From contig OX637626.1 of NCBI GenBank assembly GCA_951802195.1, positions 124,001 to 188,000 on the forward strand: a stretch of 64,000 nt of DNA. The letters run 5' to 3'. A program made the position numbers and the translations under genes. This document shows positions 1 through 9,442 of the stretch, piece after piece; position 1 is the first letter of the stretch; every line of letters starts with the position of its first letter. The stretch comes from Tausonia pullulans (lineage: Eukaryota > Basidiomycota > Tremellomycetes > Cystofilobasidiales > Mrakiaceae). Below the pieces are notes generated by a model. It saw only the letters and a program-made list of their open reading frames with translations, was not told the DNA's origin and searched no databases.

Positions 1-3000
1 GAGAATCCGCAAGAGATCCTCACACCCTCTCTCATTTCGTATGTTTTTTTTCCCATCACGCAAGTTCTCCAGCGGAACCCACCCGCGAGCCTCCCGCATT
101 CAATTCGGGAGTCTATCCTCTGCATCCTCGCTGCTCTTATACCCCATTGGGCCTCAGACGGCCGGATCAGCATCAAGGAGCAGGCCTGGAGGATGGCCAT
201 TGGCTGGTGGAGGGCTGGAGGACTAGAGGGCGTCAAGAGCTGGCTCGCCTGTGTCGATGCCGTCGTCAGGCTCGACGACTCAGAACTCACGCTAGGGTTC
301 GCGGATGAGGCGGAAGCTTCGGAGAAGGAGATGCGGGAGTTCATGGCGCGGGAGGCCCTCCTGCCTATCCTTGGAGAGACGCTGTCGATTTTGATCGGTG
401 AGCCTTGCTGTGTATGACGCGTAGGGCAATAGACAGGTAGACAGTCGGATTGACGCGACTCATCGCAACGCGGCAGGCCTCTCCCTCTCCTCCCCTACAC
501 CGCTCGCGCCGCTTCATCTTCTGCACTACATCATCTCAACCTACCTCCTCGACTCGCCCCGTATGCTTGCCACCATCCTCCCGGGCCTGGTGTCGACGAT
601 GTGCAAGGTCGTCTCCCCTCAGACATCGGCGCGCGGAGGCAAGGGGGTCCATGGTGATGTCGTTCAAACGGCGTTGGGGATCCTCCGCGAGGTGATCATC
701 GGCTGCTTCGGCCCGCAAGTTGAGGTCGAAGGTGGTGCGAAGGAGGCTGCGCTCGAGAGCCTTGACGAGCTGAACGGCTGGGTCGAGGAGGAGGACGGTG
801 AGGGGGGCTGGACGGCTTCTCGGCCGCCTCAACATTCAGACTCCCCTATGTCGACGCACTCCACGGCGCCCTCGTCGCCGGCACCATCGACACCAGGGGC
901 AAGTCGAAGCGCTCTTCCACCTCGCCCCTCGCCATCCTCCTTCCTGGTCACTCTCACTGCTTCGTGGCAATCGGCGACCGCTGCTCAGATTCTTCCGGCC
1001 ATCGTCTCTCTTTCTCATCTTAAGACGCATTCTAACCCTCTCGCTCGCGAGGCGCTCGCGGACTTCAGCTCGGCGCTCCTGGAAGGATGCCTTGCGCCGC
1101 TCGAATCGAGTGCGCCAGTCCTCGTCGGCATGCTTCTCACGCTTTCGGTGGACGACTTTCCCGTCGTCCAGCAGCGAGCCCAACGGGGGCTCAATGACGT
1201 GCTTTCCAGCGAGCGCAAGCGGCCAACCCTTCTTCCTATCATCAAAGCCCACCTCCTCAGCTCCTTTAACACAATTCCGCTCCTTCTTCAGTCTCCGCAC
1301 CAGGCCTCTTCACAGAAAGTTCTCGACCTCTCCCTCCAGATCACGGCGGTCTCGCTCCTCCCCTCATCGGCATCCCTTCTCCAGGGTCTCCTCGGCCCTC
1401 TAGGAGGTGTCCAACGATGGGGTTCCGGCTTCCTCGATTGCCTCGAGTTTGAGCGCGCAGTCGTCGGCGAGAGTGACGCAGGCAGCTCTCAGCGCGTTGC
1501 CGAGCTCGCTTGGACTGGCGCCGCCTCCGAGTCCACAATCAACCCGGACGCACTTCATACGTCATATCCAGCTCTCTCGCTTCGCAACATCCCAAATCCA
1601 AGGACGAAGCGCGCCTTTGAGGACATGCTCTTCTCACTAGGCCGTGCGGGTGGGGTTGACGCTCTCTTCACCGTCGAGTATTTCGCCAGTGTGGCCAACA
1701 ACTCCTCGACGAGGCGAGGGCTTGCCGCTCTTTGGTGCACGGGACGGATCCTTGAGGGCGCTACAGAGACAATTCGAAAGGCCGAGGAGACAGGCGGGCA
1801 GATTGGCGAGAAGCAGAGACGGCTCCGTAAGGTTGCCCGCGATCTCGTACGCTGCCTGGTTGAGCTCGGCGAGGACGAGAACGAGGAGGACAGAGAGGCC
1901 CCTCTGGACTCGGCAGAGACGGATGCACACGACTCCATCTCGGACGCTCTACTCCCAACAGAGTACAGCAAGGGGATCGATGCGTTGACAACGCTCCTCG
2001 ACCGACCTGGGCCGTCTACCACCAGCAGCAAACGCACCTATGCGGCGGTCCAGCGGCCTCTTCTGACATGTCTCTCGCTGGCACTCATTGCGCAATCGGC
2101 CTCTATCCTCTCGTCTTCCTTCCGGCCTCTCCTCCTTAACTCACTCTACTACCTCCTCTCTCACCTCGGCTCGCCCTACGCCCTCGTCCGGACGTACGCC
2201 GAAGTCGCACTCACCCGCGTTGCCTACCACGTCGGGTACGCTTCGCCCCAGAATCTTGTGATGGACAACGTCGACTACGTCATCAACGTCGTCAGCCAGC
2301 GACTTACGAGCGAGCGGCTTAGCCAGGCGGCTCCGCTCGTGCTCATCTCTATGATCCGACTCGTTGGCGAGCCGATCGTCCCACTTGTCCATGACATTGT
2401 TGACGAGATTTTTGACGCTCTCGACGACTTCCACGGCTACGAGACAATTTGCTCGACCCTCCTCGCTGTCCTCGACACGCTCATGAAGGTCATGGCAACC
2501 GAGGTGACTTCATCACGCGTCGAGCAAGGGAAGACCGTCGACCCGACCGAGCCGTCCTCTTCGCGGTTCCACGCGCCGCAGCCGTCCCCAGACAAGGACC
2601 TCGCCAACTTCAAGCAGTGGTTCGCGCATCGTCACGACGCAGCCAAGGAGGATCTTTCAGACCTCCTCTCTGACAATCTCCCAGAGCCGACCCCGCACAA
2701 GCCCTGGGGCGCACCAAAGGGCAACCCCTCGACTGAGCACGAGGTGGACCCTCCCTCAGGTCTCCGCGACGCTGATATCGAGCCGCCCAAGCCAACAAGA
2801 GCCCAGGTGGTGTGCGCGCAGATCCTGAGCAAGGCTCTGTTCTTCCTCACCCATGGCTCGGCCTTCATCCGCGCTCGGGTGCTCTCTCTCTTCAGTTCCG
2901 CCATCGCCGTCCTCGGTCCCTCGGGGCTCGAGGCCGAGCTTCTCCCGGTCGTCAACAAGGCGTGGCCATACATCCTCAACCGGCTTTCGGGGCCTGACGA

Positions 3001-3559
3001 ACCCCCCTTCGTCGTCGTCGAAGCGGCGCGCGTGCTTGAGTCGCTCGCTGAGCATGTGGGCGACTTTGTCTCGAGTCGGATCCGAGATGAAGGCTGGCCG
3101 ACGCTTCGCCGTCTGCTCGTCGCTCAGATTGAGCGGGACGTCCGGGCAGCGAAGATCGTCCGCCGTCCTGGGGCGAAGGGCGACAACCCCGTCGCAGGGG
3201 CTTCGACAGGACGGCACTCAACGACGCACCGACTTTATCGGAGCATCCTGTTCACCATTGTCTGGGTTAGCAGCTCGACACCCGTTCCGGCTGCGACAAG
3301 ATGGGAGATGGCTTTGGCGGCAAGGGTTTTTCTCGGCGAGGGCGTCGAAGAGGAGCTTCGGAGAGCGGCAAGGGACGTCTTTGTCTCGCTCGGGAGAGTC
3401 GAGGAGGACATGGTGTGGGCGATGCTCAACGCGACCGTGGGAAAACAGTCCGAGGCCGTTGATGCAGGCGTGGAAAGGATGGGCTGGTTGAGGGAAGAGG
3501 GTTGGCTGATCGAGGGTGGGGTGAGCGAAGTGCTGGAGATCTTGGCGAAGAGGCGGTAG
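1..3559 (+). CDS. TTI1: TTI1-like HEAT-repeat protein (TTT complex), 5' partial
   Basis: Tti1 is the large helical-repeat subunit of the Tel2-Tti1-Tti2 co-chaperone that stabilises PIKK kinases (TOR, ATM/ATR). The frame is open from base 1, so the gene begins outside the window. Two exons are visible: 1..397 and 477..3559, joined in phase (G|GC) across a 79-nt GT-AG intron. The upstream exon reads YVFFPITQVLQ, matching the N-terminal pattern of the family. The rest is more than 1,100 residues of alternating Leu-rich amphipathic helices typical of HEAT repeats, with a Ser/Pro-rich low-complexity insert soon after the first helices and an acidic loop near the middle. It ends in a Leu/Glu-rich helix (EVLEILAKRR). 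Identity rests on size, HEAT character and recognisable N-terminal sequence; other HEAT proteins are possible but less likely. Confidence 0.75.
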
Positions 3560-4922
3560 GGCGATGATGCATGCACGTGTCTCACACGCAAAAGGGCAAG
3601 CAAGGCACATGTCGTCTATAAAATTGGGAAGACAAGATCACCAGCTAGCAAAGGAAACTGGAGGAGTCGAGAGCGTTGAAGCCGACGAAAAGCTCCTCCT
3701 GTGCAGCGGCTGTTTATGAGGAAGAAAATGGCCAACAGACTGAGGCTCTGCACCGCGGCAGAAGCGATACAGACACAAGTAGGTCACAAATCCCCAATAA
3801 TAAACTCGTTCTTCATGACGAGAATTCGTTTGATGTCCTCCTCGAGCTTGTCGCCCTTGTCGCCCATCAGGATGTGAACCGACGCCACCTTGGGTCGCTC
3901 CTCGACGTGCCATTGACGGGAGTGTTCACCGCCACATAAAGACGGCGAGTGGAGAGAAGACGTTGTACGCGGTGTGAGAAATGGGAAGTGGGGAGGAGAG
4001 GGCTACGACGCTTGTCAGGGCGGTAAGATACCAACTCACGGAGCGCCGTGACGTCCAGAGATGTAAAACAGGTTGCATGCGTGCGTGCATCAGTAGCGTC
4101 AGCGAGGCACCCCAGCGAGCAGCAACATAAGATAAAGCACAAAAAAGTTTTACTGGTGCGTTAAACGGGGATCTTCCAGTCGGTTGGCAGCTGATCCAGG
4201 TTATGCGGATGTGGGTGTTGGCGGCAGGGGAGCGCCTTTGTCCGAGTCGAAGTCTTCAGATTCGTGCAGCAACCAGAGGCTGCCGTTGATCACCGTCTTT
4301 TCGACGAACCACCAGAGCGCAAGAAGAAGAGCGAAGCGAAGAGGAATGCCGCTAGGACTGAACGAGGCGAATGTGAGGAGAGCTGCATGGGAGGCAAAGC
4401 GTCCAGCAAGGAGGTGGGAAAGAGGTGAGAAGGGGCTCAGGAAGCTGGAGGTCGGGTGAAGGATGGAAGATGCTAACGGTGACGAGAGGTGCGGCCCCCC
4501 TGGACCGATACAGGTGACGATGACAAGGGAGATGAAACGAGATGCAGAGCTCAGGGTAAAATGGGGTCGTGAGCGAAAGTCAGGTTTGTCTGACATGAAA
4601 CCAAACACACAAGGTGGAGCTAGGCCCCCAAATAATGGGTGCAGCATCGAGCCTGATACGACCCTTCCCCGCATGTGAACAAACGAAGCGAGGGTCGAGA
4701 GGGGCGTCGCCCAGATAACTTTGGTCTCTCATCTCTGTAGAACTGACAGTCTTGCTCATGTGGAGCACGTGTAGGCAAATCAGGCCAGCTAGAAGTGGCC
4801 AAATCGTGGCTGTTTGACCTTATCAACACTGAGAAGAAAGGCGCGTGTCTCAACCACGAACTCCAAGGGGTGCTGGCCGATTAGCATGAGCGCTTGCGCA
4901 AGCATGTACTGAAAGACATAAG
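3560..4922. other. Intergenic or unresolved region with two minus-strand ORF fragments
   Basis: No complete gene could be built here. Two minus-strand stretches look protein-like. The first runs from about 4380 down to 4201, with a hydrophobic segment (LLLALWWFVEKTVING) and an acidic Ser/Pro tail ending in a stop. The second runs from about 3938 down to 3784, a charged tail (KLEEDIKRILVMKNEFIIGDL split over the end) closing with TGA. A third short stretch starting at an ATG at 4925 (MTYVFQYMLAQALMLIG) overlaps the stop of the neighbouring RidA-like gene. These could be exons of one small membrane-protein gene on the minus strand, but I could not join them with consistent splice phases. I do not recognise the family. 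Confidence 0.25.
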
Positions 4923-6049
4923 TCATGGTGATTTAAGCCGAAGTGGTAGCAGCGATGACCTGTCGATCATGTAGGCGATCAGCTCAGCAAGAAGACAGCT
5001 CAGGGCAAAAAGAAGGAAACTCGCCTCGACCTCGACGAGGACGTCCTTGGGCAGGCGGGCAACCTCGACGCAGCTCCTCGCTGAAAATAAGGATCCAGAG
5101 AACGGGTAAGTGGATCCGATCAAGCACAAGTGCACCGCTAGTTTGAAACGTACCGGGCTTGTTGGGGGCGAAGAACTGGAAGGTAAAAGAAGAGCAGACG
5201 CGCGACCGCGTCAGTGAAGATGGCCTCGCGCGCCGGGCCCGGCACATTGCTGCTGACCTTCTCGTAGATGGAGTTGAAGGCGACAAAGTCGTTCATCGAC
5301 TTGAGGAAGACGCTGCAAGGACAAAAGGGGAATTACGTCAACTAGGACAACTAGAGTCAAGGGAGGGATTTGGACGTGCGTCGACTTGACGACCTGAGCG
5401 GGGGAGGAGCCGGCGGCCTTGAGGACTTCGGCCATGTTCTTGAAGACTTGCTCCTGTGGATTCCAAAAACGAGGTAAGAGCGGGGTCAATGCCTATTGCA
5501 AGTCAGCGGAAATAGGGAGGAGCATCGAAAACGAACAGTCTGGGCCTCAATGCCGCCCTCGACGACGGTCATCTAAATGACAGGAGATAATATCAGCAGT
5601 GTGCCACAAACTTCAAGGAAAGGCGAAAGATGGGTCTACTGACCGACTTGGGGTCGAGAGGGATGCAGCCCGACAGGTAGGCGATGCCGTTGAGGGTGAC
5701 GGCTGAGCAAGGAGGGCGACCGCGTCAGTGATCCCTTCGGCGAGAGCAACTCATATCCGGGGAGCCGCGGTCGTACCCTGAGAGTAGGGGCCGATGGCAG
5801 AGGGAGCCTCTAAGAGCGAGAGGAGGCGAGACATCAGCATGCATCCAGGCTGGCGAAAGGGGGACCGACGGACGCGTCTCAATGGATGAGACGGGGTCGC
5901 AACGATGGAGGAAGACGCCGCCTACCCGAGGTGGAGACGACCTTGTAGGGAGCAGTGGAAGCCATTCTGAAGAGTGCAGGAGTGAGAGCGGGGCGGGCGG
6001 CGTTGAAGAGCTGGCGACGGAAGAGAAAAGATGCTGAGATGGGCGTCAT
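4923..6049 (-). CDS. MMF1: RidA/YjgF/Mmf1-family imine deaminase
   Basis: RidA enzymes hydrolyse reactive 2-iminobutanoate/2-iminopropanoate made by PLP enzymes; the mitochondrial fungal form is Mmf1 and the cytosolic form Hmf1. Exons read on the minus strand: 6049 or 5965..5926, 5809..5777 (SAIGPYSQ), 5702..5644 (NGIAYLSGCIPLDP), 5572..5537, 5453..5380, 5312..5258 (FLKSMNDFVAFNSIYEK), a 22-nt exon 5175..5154 (FFAPNKP), 5080..5025 (ARSCVEVARLPKDVLVEVE) and probably 4982..4923. The PARSCV motif and the GPYSQ motif identify the family. The intron after 5380 must use a GC donor, and the last one is probably GC-AG too. Two starts are plausible: ATG 6049, giving an Arg-rich presequence (MTPISASFLFRRQLF), and ATG 5965 (MASTAPYK). 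The C-terminal 20 residues are uncertain. Confidence 0.85.
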
Positions 6050-6310
6050 GTGCGAGCGGGCAGGAGGCGTCCAACTCACTTGGAGAAGTCGACTTGCTCT
6101 CGCTTCGTTTTAGTCACAGACCGCTTCCGCCTTCGGCCGACGAGCAGTATGATCGAGCAAACCAACAACGATGATAACTGGAGAGGTCCAGTATTGTAGA
6201 TGTTTGACTAAAGTTCAAGACAGTTCACCTCTGATTCACCGATCTCGGCTGGAGCGCGCGTCTCGCCCATTGATTTTTCCACCAAATACTCATGAACATC
6301 TTCTGCCATC

Positions 6311-8167
6311 TTAGGGCGCAAGCCGAGAGACATTCGCCGACGAAACCTCTCCGCCAAGGATAAGTTCAGCAAGGACTTTGCCCGTCCCAGGTCCCTCTGT
6401 GTGATCAATGAAGCGCGCGCATTCGAATCATTAAAGCCTTTTTGACCACGAAAGTTGCATGCACTCACGAGTTATGCCCCAGCACGAGAGTCCACCACCG
6501 ATGTAGACTCCCTCTACCCCACGGACGGCGCCAATCAGGGGCCGGCCTCGGTCAGAGATAGGGAGGTAGCAGGCCTGGGGAAGTGTTGGAATGTTGTAAG
6601 CATGACATCGTCAACTGGCCAGAGTCTCGATTACTCACCTGCTCAGCGACCACACTTGCTCGAGCAAAGTGGGGCGAAAGCGCGTCGGCCTGTCGCCTTA
6701 GAATCTGGATGGCCGAGGGGGAGGGGATGACGGGGGAGGAGGCTGAAGGCAGGGACTCGTCGTCTGCATGGATGCACATGAGGTGTCAATTGCTAGCATC
6801 CGGTCGTGACACGACGTGCATGGAGGACAAACCTGTGGCTCCGCAGATATAGGTTGTCCCATCAGGTCGAGGATAGCACTCCGGGTCACCAGCCTGGACA
6901 TGCGCGGGATGAGATCAGCGATCAAACACCAGACTCGTCGGGAATCAACAGACGTCCATCTCACCGATCCATCTTCAAGCGTGAGCGAGGTAAAGAGTGC
7001 ATGCGGAGTGACATTAACGTCCTCCAGAGTTCGAAGGACAATTGAGTGCGCCCTTGATCCAGAGACAGCCAGTGTTCCGCCGATTCTTGGACCAAGCAGC
7101 TTGATCGCGAGATCCCCAATCCACGGTCCAGCAGCAAGGACAAGGTCCGTCGCAGGGATCTCCCTCTCAGTTTCGGCAACTCCTACGGACTTGGGTCGTT
7201 TGGTGGTCGGGTCAAGTGTGAGAGACACAGCGGTGCCGATGACAACTTCTGCGCCCGACAGACGGACAAGTTCTTCTGTCAAAAGGCGAGGGTGGACCTG
7301 AGCACACGTCTTCTCCGTGCCGAGGCTGGAAGTTTTAAGGGTAGGATTAGCAGGCAATTGAGGAGTAGGGAATCGGACAAACCTGCGGGTCCTCATGCCG
7401 CCAACAACATCGGGCCCAAGCCAACCGTGAAGGCCCTTGTGGCTCTTGTTGGCAGAAACGACACCAGAACCGCCTTTGTTGGAAAGGCTGCAGAGATCGA
7501 CCTGAAGGCTCACGGCTTCCTGCGAAGCAGCCCAATCTCGACGTCAGTGAACTTTCATTCTCTCATGCAGCATCGCGGCCAGGGACTGACGAGCGCGCGG
7601 TACCCCCATTTTTCGGCTCCTCTGTGCTCGCTGGCAAGATCTTTGTGGAGCTGGAAGCTGAGGGCAGAAAGAGGAGTCTGTGTGCGGTTGTTGATGTCAG
7701 GCCATGAGCAGGTGGAGGCCGGAAAGTGCATCCGGTAGCCAGATGAGACGCACAGTGTCTTTGCCGTCTGGGCGAGCCGAGCCGAAAGTCCAGCAAACTC
7801 AGCGACGTTTTCAACAAAATTAGCTCATCCCTGAACTCACGCCAGTCCAAGGCGAGGAATCCGCCGCTATATGTGTGTGTGCGAGACGAGACCGCGCGAT
7901 CAGCCGGGAATCTGCCGAGAGCCTGCCCTCCTCGACCTTACCTCTTGCCACTAGCAGCTGCTGCGACCTGGCTCGCCTCAAGGATGGTGATGCGCATCGT
8001 TTCGGCATTGAAGAGCGGATGCCGTGAGAGGAAGTAGCCTTGAGCGAGGCAAGCCGGTCAGCGTAAGATCGTCTCGCGTCTGTCGAAGGGCGAGACCGAC
8101 TGGTACTGGCGCCAACGATGCCGCCTCCAACGACAACAATATCGCGCTTTGCTTGGGTGATGGCCAT
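6311..8167 (-). CDS. FAD-dependent oxidoreductase, DAO superfamily (Tda3-like)
   Basis: The protein belongs to the FAD/glycine-oxidase-like (DAO) superfamily and most resembles fungal Tda3-type putative oxidoreductases. The start at 8167 gives MAITQAKRDIVVVGGGIVGA, a dinucleotide-binding GxGxxG motif at the very N terminus. Spliced downstream exons read LEASQVAAAASGK, then LHKDLASEHRGAEKWGYRAL, then a large central exon with VHPRLLTEELVRL, VLAAGPWIGDLAIKLLG and HALFTSLTLEDGS. The C-terminal exons read RPLIGAVRGVEGVYIGGG and GPGTGKVLAELILGGE before TAA at 6311..6313. The Gly-rich C-terminal FAD contact and the AAGPW motif are typical of the superfamily. The substrate is unknown. The gene is divergent from a 5-hydroxyisourate hydrolase with about 190 bp between the start codons. 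Exact exon borders in the middle are approximate. Confidence 0.75.
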
Positions 8168-8356
8168 GGTGCCAGAAGAAGGAAAGTGGGAGATGGATGA
8201 TGGGTGCTGAAATGAGAAAGGAAGTGGAGAAATGGGGACGGTCGAAGCAGCTCGACGAGAGCCCCGCACTTGCCCACACCCTCATGACAACGACACTCCG
8301 GCCTTCGCCGTCCTCAGTCCTTATCTGCCAACGACCACCATTTCTCTCTCTCTCGC
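8168..8356. promoter_or_regulatory. Short divergent promoter between FAD oxidoreductase and HIU hydrolase
   Basis: Only 189 bp separate the two outward-facing start codons. The plus-strand side just before the hydrolase ATG is a CT-rich tract, as often seen in fungal core promoters and leaders. No clear TATA box or operator was found. Shared upstream sequence makes co-regulation possible but is not proof. Confidence 0.5.
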
Positions 8357-8919
8357 ATGTCCAAATCCCCCATCACCTGCCACGGTCCGTCCTTCTAGCA
8401 AGGGGGCTGCCGAACGAAGACTAGAACGCGAGCTGATACAAGCTCCATACCTTTCTCCCCAGTCCTTGACTCGTCCGTTGGCAAGCCCGCCCAGGGTGTC
8501 GAAGTCCGCCTCGAGCGTCTCGGCCAGGACGGTTCCTTTCAGGAGCTTGCTATGGGGTGATAACTACTGCAAGGGACGTGGGCCCGGGGCGACCGTCGCT
8601 GACGCTCGTTCCTCCGCCGCGTCTAGCACAACCGATCGTGACGGACGCGCTAGCCAGCTTCTCGACCCGGCAGCAGGACCCCTGCCTGTGGGCGTCTTCA
8701 AAATGGTCTTTGAGACGGGCAAATACTTTGACGCCAAGGATGTCAAAACGTTTTATCCGCGGGTCGAGGTGAGGCAGGATAACCAAGAGACCGCTCCAGA
8801 GATCGTCGTTGTTAACACGTGGTCGGCAGATCCTCTTCAATTATTCTACCACCCAGGAGCACTATCACATCCCTCTACTGCTCTCCCCGCACTCGTACAC
8901 GACATACCGAGGCAGCTAA
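8357..8919 (+). CDS. 5-hydroxyisourate hydrolase (transthyretin-like)
   Basis: This enzyme hydrolyses 5-hydroxyisourate, the product of urate oxidase, in purine catabolism. Exon 1 (8357..8384) reads MSKSPITCH, exon 2 (8463..8556) VLDSSVGKPAQGVEVRLERL, and exon 3 starts at 8627 with TTDRDGRASQLLDP and FKMVFETGKYFDAK. The last exon reads EHYHIPLLLSPHSYTTYRGS and stop. The family hallmarks are all visible: the N-terminal HVLD, the RxGR-like DRDGR and the terminal YRGS tetrapeptide. Splice phases close for introns 1 and 2. The intron before EHYHIP is uncertain: either one longer intron from the GTGAGG after FYPRVE, or two short ones. About 120 residues, usual for the family. No obvious peroxisomal PTS2 was seen. 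Confidence 0.85.
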
Positions 8920-9442
8920 GTTTGTCTTGTGATCCGCTGCATAGTTGGGCCGGGTCATGAAACGCGTCATCGGGCGCGGCTCGTCTCGCTGTTTTTCTTC
9001 AGCACCAATAATTAGACCAAAATGATCATCGCACGAGGTCCATACCCCTTCTACAACCTTTCCCTTTGTTGTGTGAGGAGATTGAGAGCCGTCGACATTC
9101 GGCGTTGACCTTCCCAGAATGGGTCCAAGCGCAGAGGCGAAGTGGGCGTGGATAGTGCTCGCCCCCTTCTACTTGCCTGTAAACCTCCACAGCAGACAGC
9201 TCGACTACACACTGCCCCTGATGCGCCAGGCCCTCAGTCACTCGCGTCTCCCCTCGAGGGTCCTGTGCAGTAGTCAGCCGTTCGGCTTCTCGAGCCTGGC
9301 CTTTGAAAGTGAGCGCCTTCCCAAGTTATTATCCGGTTCGAGCTGTCTTATCGGACGCGTGAGCTCACTTGAGTCTCCTTATCGCTTGCTTCTCTGTCTC
9401 ACTTGAGACGGACTACTTAGGCCGTTCTCGAGCTCTTCGTGT
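8920..9442. other. Intergenic region
   Basis: 523 bp between the HIU hydrolase and the next plus-strand gene. It should hold the 3' end of the hydrolase and the promoter and leader of the downstream gene. I see no RNA gene, repeat or convincing ORF. Confidence 0.5.
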
